From assembly GCF_001419745.1 (NCBI RefSeq), contig NZ_LIRJ01000139.1, positions 1 to 35,576 of the forward strand: a stretch of 35,576 nucleotides of DNA, given 5' to 3'. The position numbers and the translations under genes are program-made. Below, piece after piece: positions 25,671 to 33,070 of this stretch. The DNA comes from Streptomyces silaceus. Its GTDB lineage: Bacteria > Actinomycetota > Actinomycetes > Streptomycetales > Streptomycetaceae. Under the pieces are notes generated by a model. The model saw only the letters and a list, made by a program, of their open reading frames with translations, was not told where the DNA came from and searched no databases. Within the stretch, counting starts at the first letter, position 1; the number at the start of each line of letters is the position of its first letter.

Positions 25671-25686
25671 CGTGACCGGGGTCACG
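25671..25686. promoter_or_regulatory. Second palindrome upstream of rex
   Basis: CGTGACC (25671-25677) and GGTCACG (25680-25686) form a perfect dyad around GG, about 27 bp upstream of the rex -35. It differs from the Rex consensus and may bind another regulator. The rest of the gap to 25855 shows no clear element. Confidence 0.5.
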
Positions 25687-25855
25687 CGCCCCCGGCGCAC
25701 GATCGTGGAACCGGCGCGCACACGGTGGCGTCGCTCAACTGACGGGGGCAAAACCGGACACACTCCTCACGATCATCGCCCCCGAGACCAAAACCGCCCC
25801 AAAGCGTAAACGAATTCGCGAGCACTTTGGACTGGCCGGTCAGTACGCGATCGCG

Positions 25856-26134
25856 CTACCCCGCCAGCTCCCGCCGCAGCCGCTCCTCGTCCACGCGCCA
25901 GAAGGTGTGCTGCTCCCCGTCCACCAGGACGACCGGGATCTGCTCCCAGTAGGCCCGATGCAACTCCTCGTCCTGTGTGATGTCCTTCTTCTCCCACGCG
26001 GCCCCCAGCTCGCCGCAGACCTTCTCGATCACCAGCTGTGCGTCATCACACAGATGACAGCCGGGCTTTCCGATCAAGGTGACCGTCCGCTCCGCGGGCT
26101 TCTTCTTCTCCGTACGGCGAAAAATCGGGCTCAT
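25856..26134 (-). CDS. Glutaredoxin-like protein (DUF836/thioredoxin fold)
   Basis: This small 92-residue thioredoxin-fold protein has KPGCHLCDDA (about residues 23-32), a CxxC redox motif at the start of the first helix, and the cis-proline region IPVVLVDGEQ near 68, as in the glutaredoxin-like DUF836 group. It probably acts as a cytoplasmic thiol-disulfide reductant. Streptomyces lacks glutathione, so a mycothiol or thioredoxin partner is likely. The ATG at 26134 has a purine-rich AGGGGG two bases upstream; the longer frame from 26173 is less likely. It is codirectional with rex but separated by about 300 bp and the rex promoter. Confidence 0.85.
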   Translation of the reverse strand: MSPIFRRTEKKKPAERTVTLIGKPGCHLCDDAQLVIEKVCGELGAAWEKKDITQDEELHRAYWEQIPVVLVDGEQHTFWRVDEERLRRELAG

Positions 26135-26259
26135 GCCCCCTATTCTCGCCCCGCCGACGCGCCCGGCGGGCACCGCGTGTGAGCGCTGTTTAACGGTGCG
26201 GTCGCGGAGAGTTCACAGGGTGGAATCCCACCGACTCCGGAACGACCGAACGAACTAGC

Positions 26260-26271
26260 TATGCTCACCGC
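26260..26271 (+). promoter_or_regulatory. -10 element giving a probable leaderless HAD mRNA
   Basis: TATGCT (26260-26265) fits TAnnnT and lies six bases before the ATG at 26272, which puts the expected transcription start at the A of the ATG. No Shine-Dalgarno sequence precedes this ATG. No consensus -35 is visible. Confidence 0.5.
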
Positions 26272-27216
26272 ATGGCCGCTCTCGGATGGCTCACCCCCCG
26301 TAGGCGCTCCGCCACGGCGCGGAGCGTGTTGGCAGGCGAGGCCTCGGCTGAGGCAGCGCGCAAGTCCTCCCAGGAGCTGGAGGAACTCGCGGAACGGGCC
26401 GCGCCCGACGAGGAGCCCAAGGAACCGGAGTTCCCCGTCGTCGGCGACGACAAGGCCGCCGCCTTCTTCGACCTCGACAACACCGTGATGCAGGGCGCCT
26501 CGATCTTCCACTTCGGCCGCGGCCTGTACAAGCGGAAGTTCTTCGAGCGCCAGGAGCTGTTCCGATTCGCCTGGCAGCAGGCGTGGTTCAGGCTCGCCGG
26601 CGTCGAGGACCCCGAGCACATGCAGGACGCCCGCGACAGCGCGCTGTCCATCGTCAAGGGCCACCGCGTCGCCGAGCTGATGTCCATCGGCGAGGAGATC
26701 TACGACGAGTACATGGCCGAGCGCATCTGGCCCGGCACCCGCGCCCTCGCCCAGGCCCACCTCGACGCCGGCCAGAAGGTCTGGCTGGTCACCGCGGCCC
26801 CGGTGGAGATCGCCACGGTCATCGCCCGCCGCCTCGGCCTGACCGGCGCCCTCGGCACCGTCGCCGAGTCCGTCGGCGGCGTCTACACCGGCAAGCTCGT
26901 CGGCGAACCCCTGCACGGCCCCGCGAAGGCCGAGGCCGTGCGCGCCCTGGCCGCCGCGGAGGGCCTGGACCTCGGCCGCTGCGCCGCGTACAGCGACTCG
27001 CACAACGACATCCCGATGCTCTCGCTCGTGGGACATCCGTACGCGATCAATCCCGACGCCAAGCTGCGCAAGCACGCGCGCGAGCGGGACTGGCGGCTGC
27101 GGGACTACCGCACGGGCCGCAAGGCTGCGAAGGTCGGCATTCCGGCCGCCGCGGGAGTCGGCGCGCTCGCGGGCGGCACCGCCGCGGCGATCGCCCTGCA
27201 CCGCCGCCGTCACTGA
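26272..27216 (+). CDS. HAD-IB family hydrolase (SerB-like phosphatase) with C-terminal hydrophobic segment
   Basis: This 314-residue protein has the HAD subfamily IB motifs in order: motif I FFDLDNTV (about 64-71, nucleophile Asp in DLDNT), motif II Thr in LVTAAP, motif III Lys in GPAKAEAV, and motif [13 protein letters not shown]. The family includes phosphoserine phosphatase and related lipid or sugar phosphatases; the substrate here is unknown. Residues 1-55 are a charged N-terminal region. A Gly/Ala-rich hydrophobic stretch near the C-terminus (about 287-305, with Arg/Lys either side) may anchor it to the membrane. It is divergent from the glutaredoxin gene and lies upstream of bldN. The start is probably leaderless. 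Confidence 0.88.
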   Translation: MAALGWLTPRRRSATARSVLAGEASAEAARKSSQELEELAERAAPDEEPKEPEFPVVGDDKAAAFFDLDNTVMQGASIFHFGRGLYKRKFFERQELFRFAWQQAWFRLAGVEDPEHMQDARDSALSIVKGHRVAELMSIGEEIYDEYMAERIWPGTRALAQAHLDAGQKVWLVTAAPVEIATVIARRLGLTGALGTVAESVGGVYTGKLVGEPLHGPAKAEAVRALAAAEGLDLGRCAAYSDSHNDIPMLSLVGHPYAINPDAKLRKHARERDWRLRDYRTGRKAAKVGIPAAAGVGALAGGTAAAIALHRRRH

Positions 27217-27643
27217 CCGCCGCGCACGCGGCCGGCGGCCGCGCCCGACACCGGGACCGGCGGCAGCCGGCCCCGTCACCGCCCGTGCCGGACACCGTGA
27301 CCGATCGCGCCGGGTGCCGTCACTGAGTGCGGCAGGCACTGAACATTCTCTCGGTCCTACCCCGCCCTGCCTCCCGCCAGTCACGTTGGTTGAACTCGGC
27401 CACAACACGCCCCGCGCCACGCCGGAATGCGAACTAATCCGATCAACAACCGTTCACTCTCCGGTACTTGATCGGGCTTCAATCGGTAACAGAAGCGACG
27501 TAATCGATGATTTGAGCAACTGGGTGTAGCGCTGCCTGTACGAAGCGTTATTCTCCTCAGACGCATAAAGGACCCCGCACGTCGCTACGACGGGTGAACG
27601 GTCCCGCACTGCACGTGATGGAAGCTCTGCCTCTGGGAGTCCC
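27217..27643 (+). promoter_or_regulatory. Long bldN upstream region
   Basis: These 427 bp have no supported gene. The stretch 27420-27560 is clearly more AT-rich than its surroundings, as expected for a developmental promoter. TATTCT (near 27548) could be a -10 element, but no convincing -35 is seen. S. coelicolor bldN is a known direct BldD target; I cannot point to one unambiguous BldD box here by eye. GGGAG lies four bases before the bldN GTG. Confidence 0.5.
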
Positions 27644-28441
27644 GTGTACCCACACGTCGGGGTTGACGCCTCGGGCCTGGCTACGCTGCGCGCAACGGTC
27701 ATCGACCGCTTGCGCGGCTTCGTCCCCACCGCGTACGCCGTCCCCGCCGTCGCCTCCTTCGCCGCCCCTGCGCCCGCGGGGCCCTGCTATGCCCTGGCGG
27801 ACGGCGGTGCGACGGTGAGCAGACGAGCTCGCTCCGGCGGCACCACCGCCGCCGCCTCGGCCCCCGCCCCCCGCCGTCCCGCCGCGGACAGCGACAGCGC
27901 CCGCATGATGGACCTCGTCGAGCGCGCCCAGGCGGGCGAGTCCGACGCCTTCGGCCGCCTCTACGACCAGTACAGCGACACCGTCTACCGCTACATCTAC
28001 TACCGCGTGGGCGGCAAGGCGACCGCCGAGGACCTCACCAGCGAGACCTTTCTGCGCGCCCTGCGCCGCATCGGCACCTTCACGTGGCAGGGCCGCGACT
28101 TCGGCGCCTGGCTGGTCACGATCGCCCGCAATCTCGTCGCCGACCACTTCAAGTCGAGCCGCTTCCGCCTCGAAGTGACCACCGGCGAAATGCTCGACGC
28201 CAACGAGGTCGAGCGCAGCCCCGAGGACTCCGTCCTGGAGTCCCTCTCGAACGCGGCGCTCCTCGAAGCCGTCCGCCGCCTCAACCCCCAGCAGCAGGAG
28301 TGCGTCACCCTGCGCTTCCTCCAGGGCCTCTCCGTCGCCGAGACCGCCCGGGTCATGGGCAAGAACGAGGGCGCGATCAAGACCCTCCAGTACCGCGCGG
28401 TGCGCACGCTCGCACGACTCCTCCCGGACGACGCCCGCTAG
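27644..28441 (+). CDS. bldN: ECF sigma factor BldN (pro-form)
   Basis: This 265-residue extracytoplasmic-function sigma factor is required for aerial hyphae in Streptomyces. An unusual N-terminal pro-sequence of about 86 residues (Ala/Pro-rich, beginning VYPHVGVDASGLATL) precedes region 2 (about 88-170: MDLVERAQAGESDAFGRLYD, SETFLRALRRI, WLVTIARNLVADHF) and region 4 (about 205-258: LNPQQQECVTLRFLQGLSV, NEGAIKTLQYRAVR). In S. coelicolor the pro-sequence is removed proteolytically, a feature that identifies this protein among ECF factors. The GTG start at 27644 has GGGAG. The anti-sigma gene rsbN follows. Known targets include bldM and chaplin/rodlin genes, none in this window. Confidence 0.95.
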   Translation: MYPHVGVDASGLATLRATVIDRLRGFVPTAYAVPAVASFAAPAPAGPCYALADGGATVSRRARSGGTTAAASAPAPRRPAADSDSARMMDLVERAQAGESDAFGRLYDQYSDTVYRYIYYRVGGKATAEDLTSETFLRALRRIGTFTWQGRDFGAWLVTIARNLVADHFKSSRFRLEVTTGEMLDANEVERSPEDSVLESLSNAALLEAVRRLNPQQQECVTLRFLQGLSVAETARVMGKNEGAIKTLQYRAVRTLARLLPDDAR

Positions 28442-28530
28442 CGGGGAGTAGTGCCCAACTCACCTTCCGTGGCGGCCAGATGGCCGTCACGGCGGTTCGC
28501 CGATTCTTCGCGGTCCGATCATCTTTCGTC

Positions 28531-28559
28531 CGTAACCCAAGTGCCGCGACGCTCGTTGT
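28531..28559 (+). promoter_or_regulatory. Predicted BldN-dependent promoter of rsbN
   Basis: CGTAAC (28531-28536) and CGTTGT (28554-28559) are 17 bp apart. They match the BldN promoter type (CGTAAC at -35, CGTTGA at -10) with one mismatch. The site lies about 160 bp before the rsbN GTG, past the bldN stop. It would place the anti-sigma gene under its own target sigma factor. Confidence 0.75.
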
Positions 28560-28720
28560 GCGGGATGCAGGCTCCCTGTGGTCGCTACCTGATGTTCCCC
28601 TGGCCCTTAATGAGCAGGGGAGACTCCACTCGCTCACCCGATCGTGTGGAAATGTTCAGGAGATGCAACCCTCAGGACCCCCTGGGGAGTCGACCGTCAT
28701 GACGAGAGGAGGTGCCGCCA

Positions 28721-29989
28721 GTGATCGCGAACGTATCGGCCCACCGGCGGGCGAACGCCTTCGCCCAGGCCCTGGAGGAGCTTTCCGACCAGGACCCGGC
28801 GGCCGAGCAGTCCGAGGACTCCGCGTCCACACCCGCGGCCGCGGCCGCATCCGTGGAGTCCCCCGAAACCACCGCGGCCCGCGGCGAACCCACCGAGCAG
28901 AGCCGCATGCTGGCCCTGGCGGAAGGTCTCGACGCGCTGCCCAAGCCCGCCCTCGACCCCGAGGTCAAGGTCGTCCAGCGCGCCCAGCTCGTGGCCGCGA
29001 TGGAAGCCATGTTCCAGGAGGGCGGCAGTCCGTCGGTGCCCGAGCAGCGCTCCCGCAAGGGCGCCCACCGCGCGGCCTCCTTGCGGAAGTTGCGGCCGCG
29101 TTCGCGCCTGTCCAAGGGCATCGCGGCGGGCGGTCTGACCGTCGGCGTCGCCGCGGGCGCGTTCAGCGGAGTCGCCGCCGCCAGCTCCGACGCCCTCCCG
29201 GGCGACTCGTTGTACGGGCTCAAGCGCGGCATGGAAGACCTCAAGCTGGGCATGGCCGACGACGACGCCGACCGGGGCCAGATCTACCTCGACCAGGCGT
29301 CGACCCGGCTGAACGAGGCGCGCAGACTCATGGAGCGCGGGCGCTCGGGCACCCTCGACCACGAGTCCCTCGGTGAGATCAGACGCGCCCTGTCCGGCGT
29401 GCGGCACGACGCCACCGAAGCGCACCGCCTGCTCTACGAGGCCTACCAGCGCGACGGCTCCCTCGGCCCCATCCAGGCGCTGTCCGCGTTCTCCCAGTCG
29501 CACCGGGAGAGCTGGAGCGACCTCCAGGGCCGCCTCCCCGTGCAGCTGGGCGACGTGCGCGAGCAGGTGGACTCGGTCTTCGACGCCATAGACCAAGAGG
29601 TCGACCCGCTGCGCTCCCTGCTGCCGCGCGCCCCCCAGAAGGGCGGCGGCACCGGCGGCCGGAGCTCTCAGGGGCCCACCGGCTCCCAGGACACCGGCCG
29701 GCACTCCTCCCGCCCCTCGGGCGGCGGAGGCGGTTCGCACGACGGCGGGACCGGCACCGACAGCAAGCCGAAGCCGTCCACCTCGCGCAGCCAGGACGAG
29801 GGACTCCTCGGCGGCACCTCGGGCGGCCTGCTCGACCCGCCGGACGAGAAGACGTCCCCGGCGCCCTCGGACGGCAAGAGCAAGCCCGGCCAGGGGGGCA
29901 ACGACTCGGCCGAGCCGGACGTCACCCTGCCGCCGCTGCTGCCCGGTCTGCTCCCGGAGCTGGGCATCGACGGCGAGGACGTGAAGTAG
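28721..29989 (+). CDS. rsbN: Anti-sigma factor RsbN (membrane, DUF5667 domain)
   Basis: This 422-residue single-pass membrane protein holds sigma BldN inactive. The N-terminal cytoplasmic part (1-128) should contain the sigma-binding segment (VIANVSAHRRANAFAQALEE). One membrane helix covers about 131-155, followed directly by an extracytoplasmic DUF5667-like helical domain (about 156-290, starting DALPGDSLYGLKRGMEDLKL). A Gly/Ser/Pro-rich tail (305-400) ends in a short hydrophobic segment (LPPLLPGLLPELG). The GTG at 28721 is used because GGAGG lies eight bases upstream; an earlier GTG at 28712 overlaps that ribosome site. It sits downstream of bldN and has its own BldN-type promoter. Confidence 0.93.
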   Translation: MIANVSAHRRANAFAQALEELSDQDPAAEQSEDSASTPAAAAASVESPETTAARGEPTEQSRMLALAEGLDALPKPALDPEVKVVQRAQLVAAMEAMFQEGGSPSVPEQRSRKGAHRAASLRKLRPRSRLSKGIAAGGLTVGVAAGAFSGVAAASSDALPGDSLYGLKRGMEDLKLGMADDDADRGQIYLDQASTRLNEARRLMERGRSGTLDHESLGEIRRALSGVRHDATEAHRLLYEAYQRDGSLGPIQALSAFSQSHRESWSDLQGRLPVQLGDVREQVDSVFDAIDQEVDPLRSLLPRAPQKGGGTGGRSSQGPTGSQDTGRHSSRPSGGGGGSHDGGTGTDSKPKPSTSRSQDEGLLGGTSGGLLDPPDEKTSPAPSDGKSKPGQGGNDSAEPDVTLPPLLPGLLPELGIDGEDVK

Positions 29990-30006
29990 TCCTCCCGGGT
30001 ACGTGG

Positions 30007-30042
30007 TCGGGGGCGCTCTCCTCATGAGGAGAGCGCCCCCGA
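30007..30042. terminator. Perfect 36-bp palindromic terminator after rsbN
   Basis: The arms are 30007-30024 (starting TCGGGGGCGCTCTCC) and 30025-30042, fully complementary. The transcript would form a very stable hairpin with a small CATG loop. It lies 17 bases after the rsbN stop, between convergent genes, and can act in both directions. Confidence 0.9.
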
Positions 30043-30084
30043 CGCGTGGGACGAGCGCCGCGGGAAGAACACGGCGGAAACACG

Positions 30085-30114
30085 CCTAGAAGAACCTAGA
30101 AGAACCTAGAAGAA
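30085..30114. repeat. Three tandem 10-bp repeats forming an all-frame stop
   Basis: CCTAGAAGAA is repeated exactly at 30085, 30095 and 30105. On the minus strand each copy reads TTCTTCTAGG. Because 10 is not a multiple of 3, the TAG falls in a different frame each time, so all three frames of the acyltransferase message end here, each after Phe-Phe. Confidence 0.85.
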
Positions 30115-31155
30115 CACCGACCGCCGCTGCACCAGCAGCTTGTACAGCGAGTGCTGGATCTGCTCCCGCACCTGATCCGTCAGGTTGAACATCAGCATCG
30201 GGTCCTCCGCCGCCTCCGGCGGATAGCCGTCCGTCGGGATCGGCTCGCCGAACTGGATCGTCCACTTCGTCGGCAGCGGCACCGCGCCCAGCGGCCCCAG
30301 CCACGGGAACGTCGGCGTGATCGGGAAGTACGGGAAACCGAGCACCCGCGCCAGCGTCTTCGCATTGCCGATCATCGGGTAGATCTCCTCCGCCCCGACG
30401 ATCGAGCACGGCACGATCGGCGACCCCGTCCGCAGCGCCGTCGAGACGAAGCCGCCGCGGCCGAACCGCTGCAGCTTGTAGCGGTCGCTGAAGGGCTTCC
30501 CGATGCCCTTGAAGCCTTCCGGCATCACCCCCACCAGCTCGCCCCGCTCCAGGAGGCGCTCCGCGTCCTCCGCGCACGCCAGGGTGTGCCCGGCCTTGCG
30601 GGCGAGCTCGTTGATGACCGGCAGCATGAAGACGAGATCGGCGGCGAGCAGCCGCAGATGCCGGCCCTGCGGATGGTTGTCGTGCACCGCGACCTGCATC
30701 ATCAGGCCGTCCAGCGGCAGCGTCCCGGAGTGGTTGGCGACGATCAGCGCCCCGCCGTCGGCGGGGATGTTCTCGATGCCCTTCACCTCCACCCGGAAGT
30801 ACTTCTCGTAGAACGGGCGCAGCAGCGACATCAGGACCTGGTCGGTGAGCTCCTCGTCGTAACCGAAGTCGTCGACCTCGTACTCACCCGTCAGGCGCCG
30901 GCGCAGAAAGGCCAGGCCGCCCGCGATGCGCCGGTCCCAGCCGCCCGAGCCGCGCGGCTCGGGCGCCGGCGCCGCCGCTTCCGTGCGCTCCGCCCGCGGC
31001 TCCCCCTCCCGTGGTCCGTCCTGCTGTCCGGGCAGTGCCTTGACCCCGGCCACGGGGTCGCCCTTGCGCCGGGGCGCGGGCCTGCGGCGCGACGTGCGCT
31101 GCGCGCCCGCGCGCGACCGGTCGTCGTCGAACGGAATGACCTTGGCGTCCGCCAT
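30106..31155 (-). CDS. PlsC-like lysophospholipid acyltransferase family protein
   Basis: The protein is 349 residues. Residues 1-95 are a charged, Arg/Pro/Glu-rich N-terminal region unlike the enzyme core. The acyltransferase domain (about 115-310) has NHSGTLPLDG with His142 and Asp149, VMPEGFKGIGKPF (Glu213) in place of the FPEGTR motif, and IVPCSIVGAEE. The His-Asp spacing is six residues rather than the canonical four, as in an actinobacterial subgroup. It probably transfers acyl groups to a lipid at the membrane; the acceptor is unknown. The ATG at 31155 has GAGGAG about ten bases upstream. It lies 14 bp after the SDR-like gene, in one operon. Confidence 0.88.
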   Translation of the reverse strand: MADAKVIPFDDDRSRAGAQRTSRRRPAPRRKGDPVAGVKALPGQQDGPREGEPRAERTEAAAPAPEPRGSGGWDRRIAGGLAFLRRRLTGEYEVDDFGYDEELTDQVLMSLLRPFYEKYFRVEVKGIENIPADGGALIVANHSGTLPLDGLMMQVAVHDNHPQGRHLRLLAADLVFMLPVINELARKAGHTLACAEDAERLLERGELVGVMPEGFKGIGKPFSDRYKLQRFGRGGFVSTALRTGSPIVPCSIVGAEEIYPMIGNAKTLARVLGFPYFPITPTFPWLGPLGAVPLPTKWTIQFGEPIPTDGYPPEAAEDPMLMFNLTDQVREQIQHSLYKLLVQRRSVFF

Positions 31156-31169
31156 CGTTGACGCTCTCC

Positions 31170-32231
31170 TCAGTTGGCGCTCTGGTTGCCACCCGCGAAG
31201 GGCAGCGCGGCGATCCGGTCGACTGCCCCCGCGAGGGCACCTGGCGGCAGCAGTCCCGGACCCCGGCTGCGCACGAAGTCCGCGAAGGTCTCCGCGGTCG
31301 TGTACTTGGGCACGAACCCCAGTGTCTCGCGCATCTGCCGGGTGGCCACGACTCTGCCGTGCGTGAGCAGCCGGATCTGCTCCGGCGAGAAGTCCGTCAT
31401 GCCGACCGTGCGCATCGCCGAGCCGACCCAGGTGACGGCCGGCAGGAACACGGGCACGGTGGGGCGGCCGAGCCGCCGCGAGCACTGCGAGAGCAGCAGC
31501 TGGCCGTCGCCCGCGATGTTGAACGTGCCGCTGTTGAGCGTCCCGCGCTGCGGGTCGTGCGAGGCGAGTCGCAGCACCTCGACCGCGTCGTCCTCGTGGA
31601 CGAACTGCAGGCGCGGGTCGTAGCCGAACACGGTCGGCAGGACCGGCAGCGAGAAGTACTCGGCGAGCGGGGAGTCGGCGGCGGGCCCCAGGATGTTCGC
31701 GAAGCGCAGCACGCACACCGCGACGTCCGGGCGGCGGCGCGCGAAGCCGCGCACGTAGCCCTCGACCTCGACGGTGTCCTTGGCGAAGCCGCCGCTGGGC
31801 AGCGACTTGGGCGGGGTGGTCTCGGTGAAGACCGCGGGGTCCTTGGGCGCGGAGCCGTACACGCTGGTGCTCGACTTCACCACGAGCCGCTTCACGGTCG
31901 GCGACTTCTGGCAGGCACCGAGCAGCTGCATGGTGCCGATGACGTTGGTCTCCTTGACCGAGCCGCGTCCGCCCCGGCCGCCGCGGCCGCCGAGCGCGGT
32001 GGCCGTCACGTCCATGTGCACGACGGTGTCCACGCCGAACTCGGCGAGCACCTTGGCGATCGCGGGCTGCCGGATGTCGGCCTGGACGAAGTCGGCGCCG
32101 CCCAGATGGTGCTCGGGCGGGACCGCGTCGACGGCGACCACGCGGTCGACGTCGGGATCTCGCTGGACGCGCCGGACGAACCGTCCGCCCAGCTGTCGGG
32201 CCACCCCGGTCACGAGCACGACCTTGCCCAA
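31170..32231 (-). CDS. NAD-dependent epimerase-like extended SDR protein lacking the catalytic Tyr
   Basis: This 353-residue protein has the extended SDR / sugar epimerase fold: VVLVTGVARQLGGRFV (4-19), Asp-ended beta-2 (VVAVDAVPPE), ETNVIGT (94-100), SSTSVYGSA (120-128) and RFANILGPA. At the YxxxK position the sequence is GGFAK (147-151), so Lys151 is kept but the Tyr is Gly; the following glutamate at +4 supports this alignment. A GGRGGRGGRG run lies at 81-90. It may be a non-catalytic binding protein or use another base. The start is a TTG at 32231, the position of the family's conserved MGKVVLVTG N-terminus, with a poor ribosome site. It is the first gene of an operon with the acyltransferase. 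Confidence 0.87.
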   Translation of the reverse strand: MGKVVLVTGVARQLGGRFVRRVQRDPDVDRVVAVDAVPPEHHLGGADFVQADIRQPAIAKVLAEFGVDTVVHMDVTATALGGRGGRGGRGSVKETNVIGTMQLLGACQKSPTVKRLVVKSSTSVYGSAPKDPAVFTETTPPKSLPSGGFAKDTVEVEGYVRGFARRRPDVAVCVLRFANILGPAADSPLAEYFSLPVLPTVFGYDPRLQFVHEDDAVEVLRLASHDPQRGTLNSGTFNIAGDGQLLLSQCSRRLGRPTVPVFLPAVTWVGSAMRTVGMTDFSPEQIRLLTHGRVVATRQMRETLGFVPKYTTAETFADFVRSRGPGLLPPGALAGAVDRIAALPFAGGNQSAN

Positions 32232-32428
32232 GATCAGCGCCTGCCTTTCCCCAACCCTCGCCGCTCACCGTCGACTGTGTCCCGGCCCACGCTAGCGGGT
32301 GGATGTTGCGCTGTGATGACCGTGCGCTGCGGGAAGTGACGACGGACACAGGAGTACGTACGGACCAACCGCCCGCCCCTCAAGTACCGCCCGTCCCGCG
32401 GGTGCCGTGCGGCCCCTCCGAGAACAGC

Positions 32429-32462
32429 CGAAGCCCTCCCACCGACCGGTGGGAGGGCTTCG
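32429..32462 (-). terminator. Terminator of the bS22 gene
   Basis: Sixteen-base perfect arms CGAAGCCCTCCCACCG (32429-32444) and CGGTGGGAGGGCTTCG (32447-32462) lie 23 bases past the bS22 stop on the minus strand. It separates bS22 from the SDR-like/acyltransferase operon. The 197 bp between this and the SDR-like start hold that operon's promoter region; no clear element is seen. Confidence 0.85.
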
Positions 32463-32484
32463 ATACGCGCTGTCGCAGCGTCGC

Positions 32485-32583
32485 TTACTTCTTGTTGCGA
32501 CGCTGAACGCGAGTGCGCTTCAGCAGCTTGCGGTGCTTCTTCTTGGCCATCCGCTTACGCCGCTTCTTGATAACAGAGCCCAC
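32485..32583 (-). CDS. Small ribosomal subunit protein bS22 (AURKAIP1/COX24 domain)
   Basis: This 32-residue, extremely basic protein starts with [19 protein letters not shown] and ends RVQRRNKK, matching the AURKAIP1/COX24-type peptide described in actinobacterial ribosomes as bS22 (seen near the decoding region of the mycobacterial 30S subunit). The start is GTG at 32583 with GAGGG five bases upstream. The stop TAA is rare in this genome and typical of highly expressed genes. It has its own terminator. A -10-like TAGGCT (32660-32655, minus strand) lies upstream. Confidence 0.93.
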   Translation of the reverse strand: MGSVIKKRRKRMAKKKHRKLLKRTRVQRRNKK

Positions 32584-32698
32584 GACTACCCTCGCTCACT
32601 TCTCTTCACTCGGTGCGGGGCAGCAGACTGGGCCCACACGACCTACGTCGGCCTAGCCTACCCGTCCCCGCGTGAGGGACGTAATCGAGGGGCCATGA

Positions 32699-32713
32699 CC
32701 CCTGCGCGAGGGG
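32699..32713 (-). terminator. Short hairpin after bdtA
   Basis: CCCCT (32699-32703) and AGGGG (32709-32713) flank GCGCG, 16 bases past the bdtA stop. The stem is only five pairs, so termination may be partial and bS22 may receive some readthrough. Confidence 0.4.
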
Positions 32714-32728
32714 CCGGAGGCCCTTCGC

Positions 32729-32938
32729 TCAACCTGCTTCCACCCCCACGTAGGACTCGCGGAGGTACTCGTGAACCGCCTGCTCCGGGACCCGGAAGGA
32801 CCTCCCGACCCGGATGGCGGGCAGATGACCGCTGTGCACCAAGCGGTACACGGTCATCTTGGACACTCGCATCACCGAGGCGACTTCCGCCACGGTCAGA
32901 AACTGAACCTCGTTCAGCGGCCTCTGGTCTGCAGCCAT
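32729..32938 (-). CDS. bdtA: Small excisionase/AlpA-like HTH protein, probably BdtA
   Basis: The protein is 69 residues. FLTVAEVASVMRVSKMTVYR forms a MerR/excisionase-type helix-turn-helix (about residues 13-32), followed by LVHSGHLPAIRVGRSFRVPE, the wing of helix_turn_helix_17-type domains. Size and fold resemble BldC, but the sequence is different. Gene order after bldN-rsbN matches the S. coelicolor gene bdtA, described as a BldD target; the symbol rests on this and on memory. The ATG at 32938 has AGGTGGGG about five bases upstream; an earlier in-frame start at 32974 lacks support. TAGTCT at 33026-33021 (minus strand) could be its -10. Confidence 0.82.
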   Translation of the reverse strand: MAADQRPLNEVQFLTVAEVASVMRVSKMTVYRLVHSGHLPAIRVGRSFRVPEQAVHEYLRESYVGVEAG

Positions 32939-33070
32939 GACACCCCACCTGAACCTTCCGCACATGACGGGCACCGGCTTCCCCTTCCGGTGACGCTTCG
33001 TCGCTGTGCGCTCACTCCCCAGACTAGGGGCGGATGATGCGAGTGGGGAAGAGGAGTAGCCATCGGCCGC

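Noticed and set aside
27217..27643. Defined BldD box upstream of bldN
   Set aside because: The region is a known type of BldD target, but I could not find one clear match to the published palindrome by eye.
32729..32938. BldC
   Set aside because: Size and HTH type are similar, but the residues differ from BldC through the recognition helix and wing. Gene order fits bdtA.
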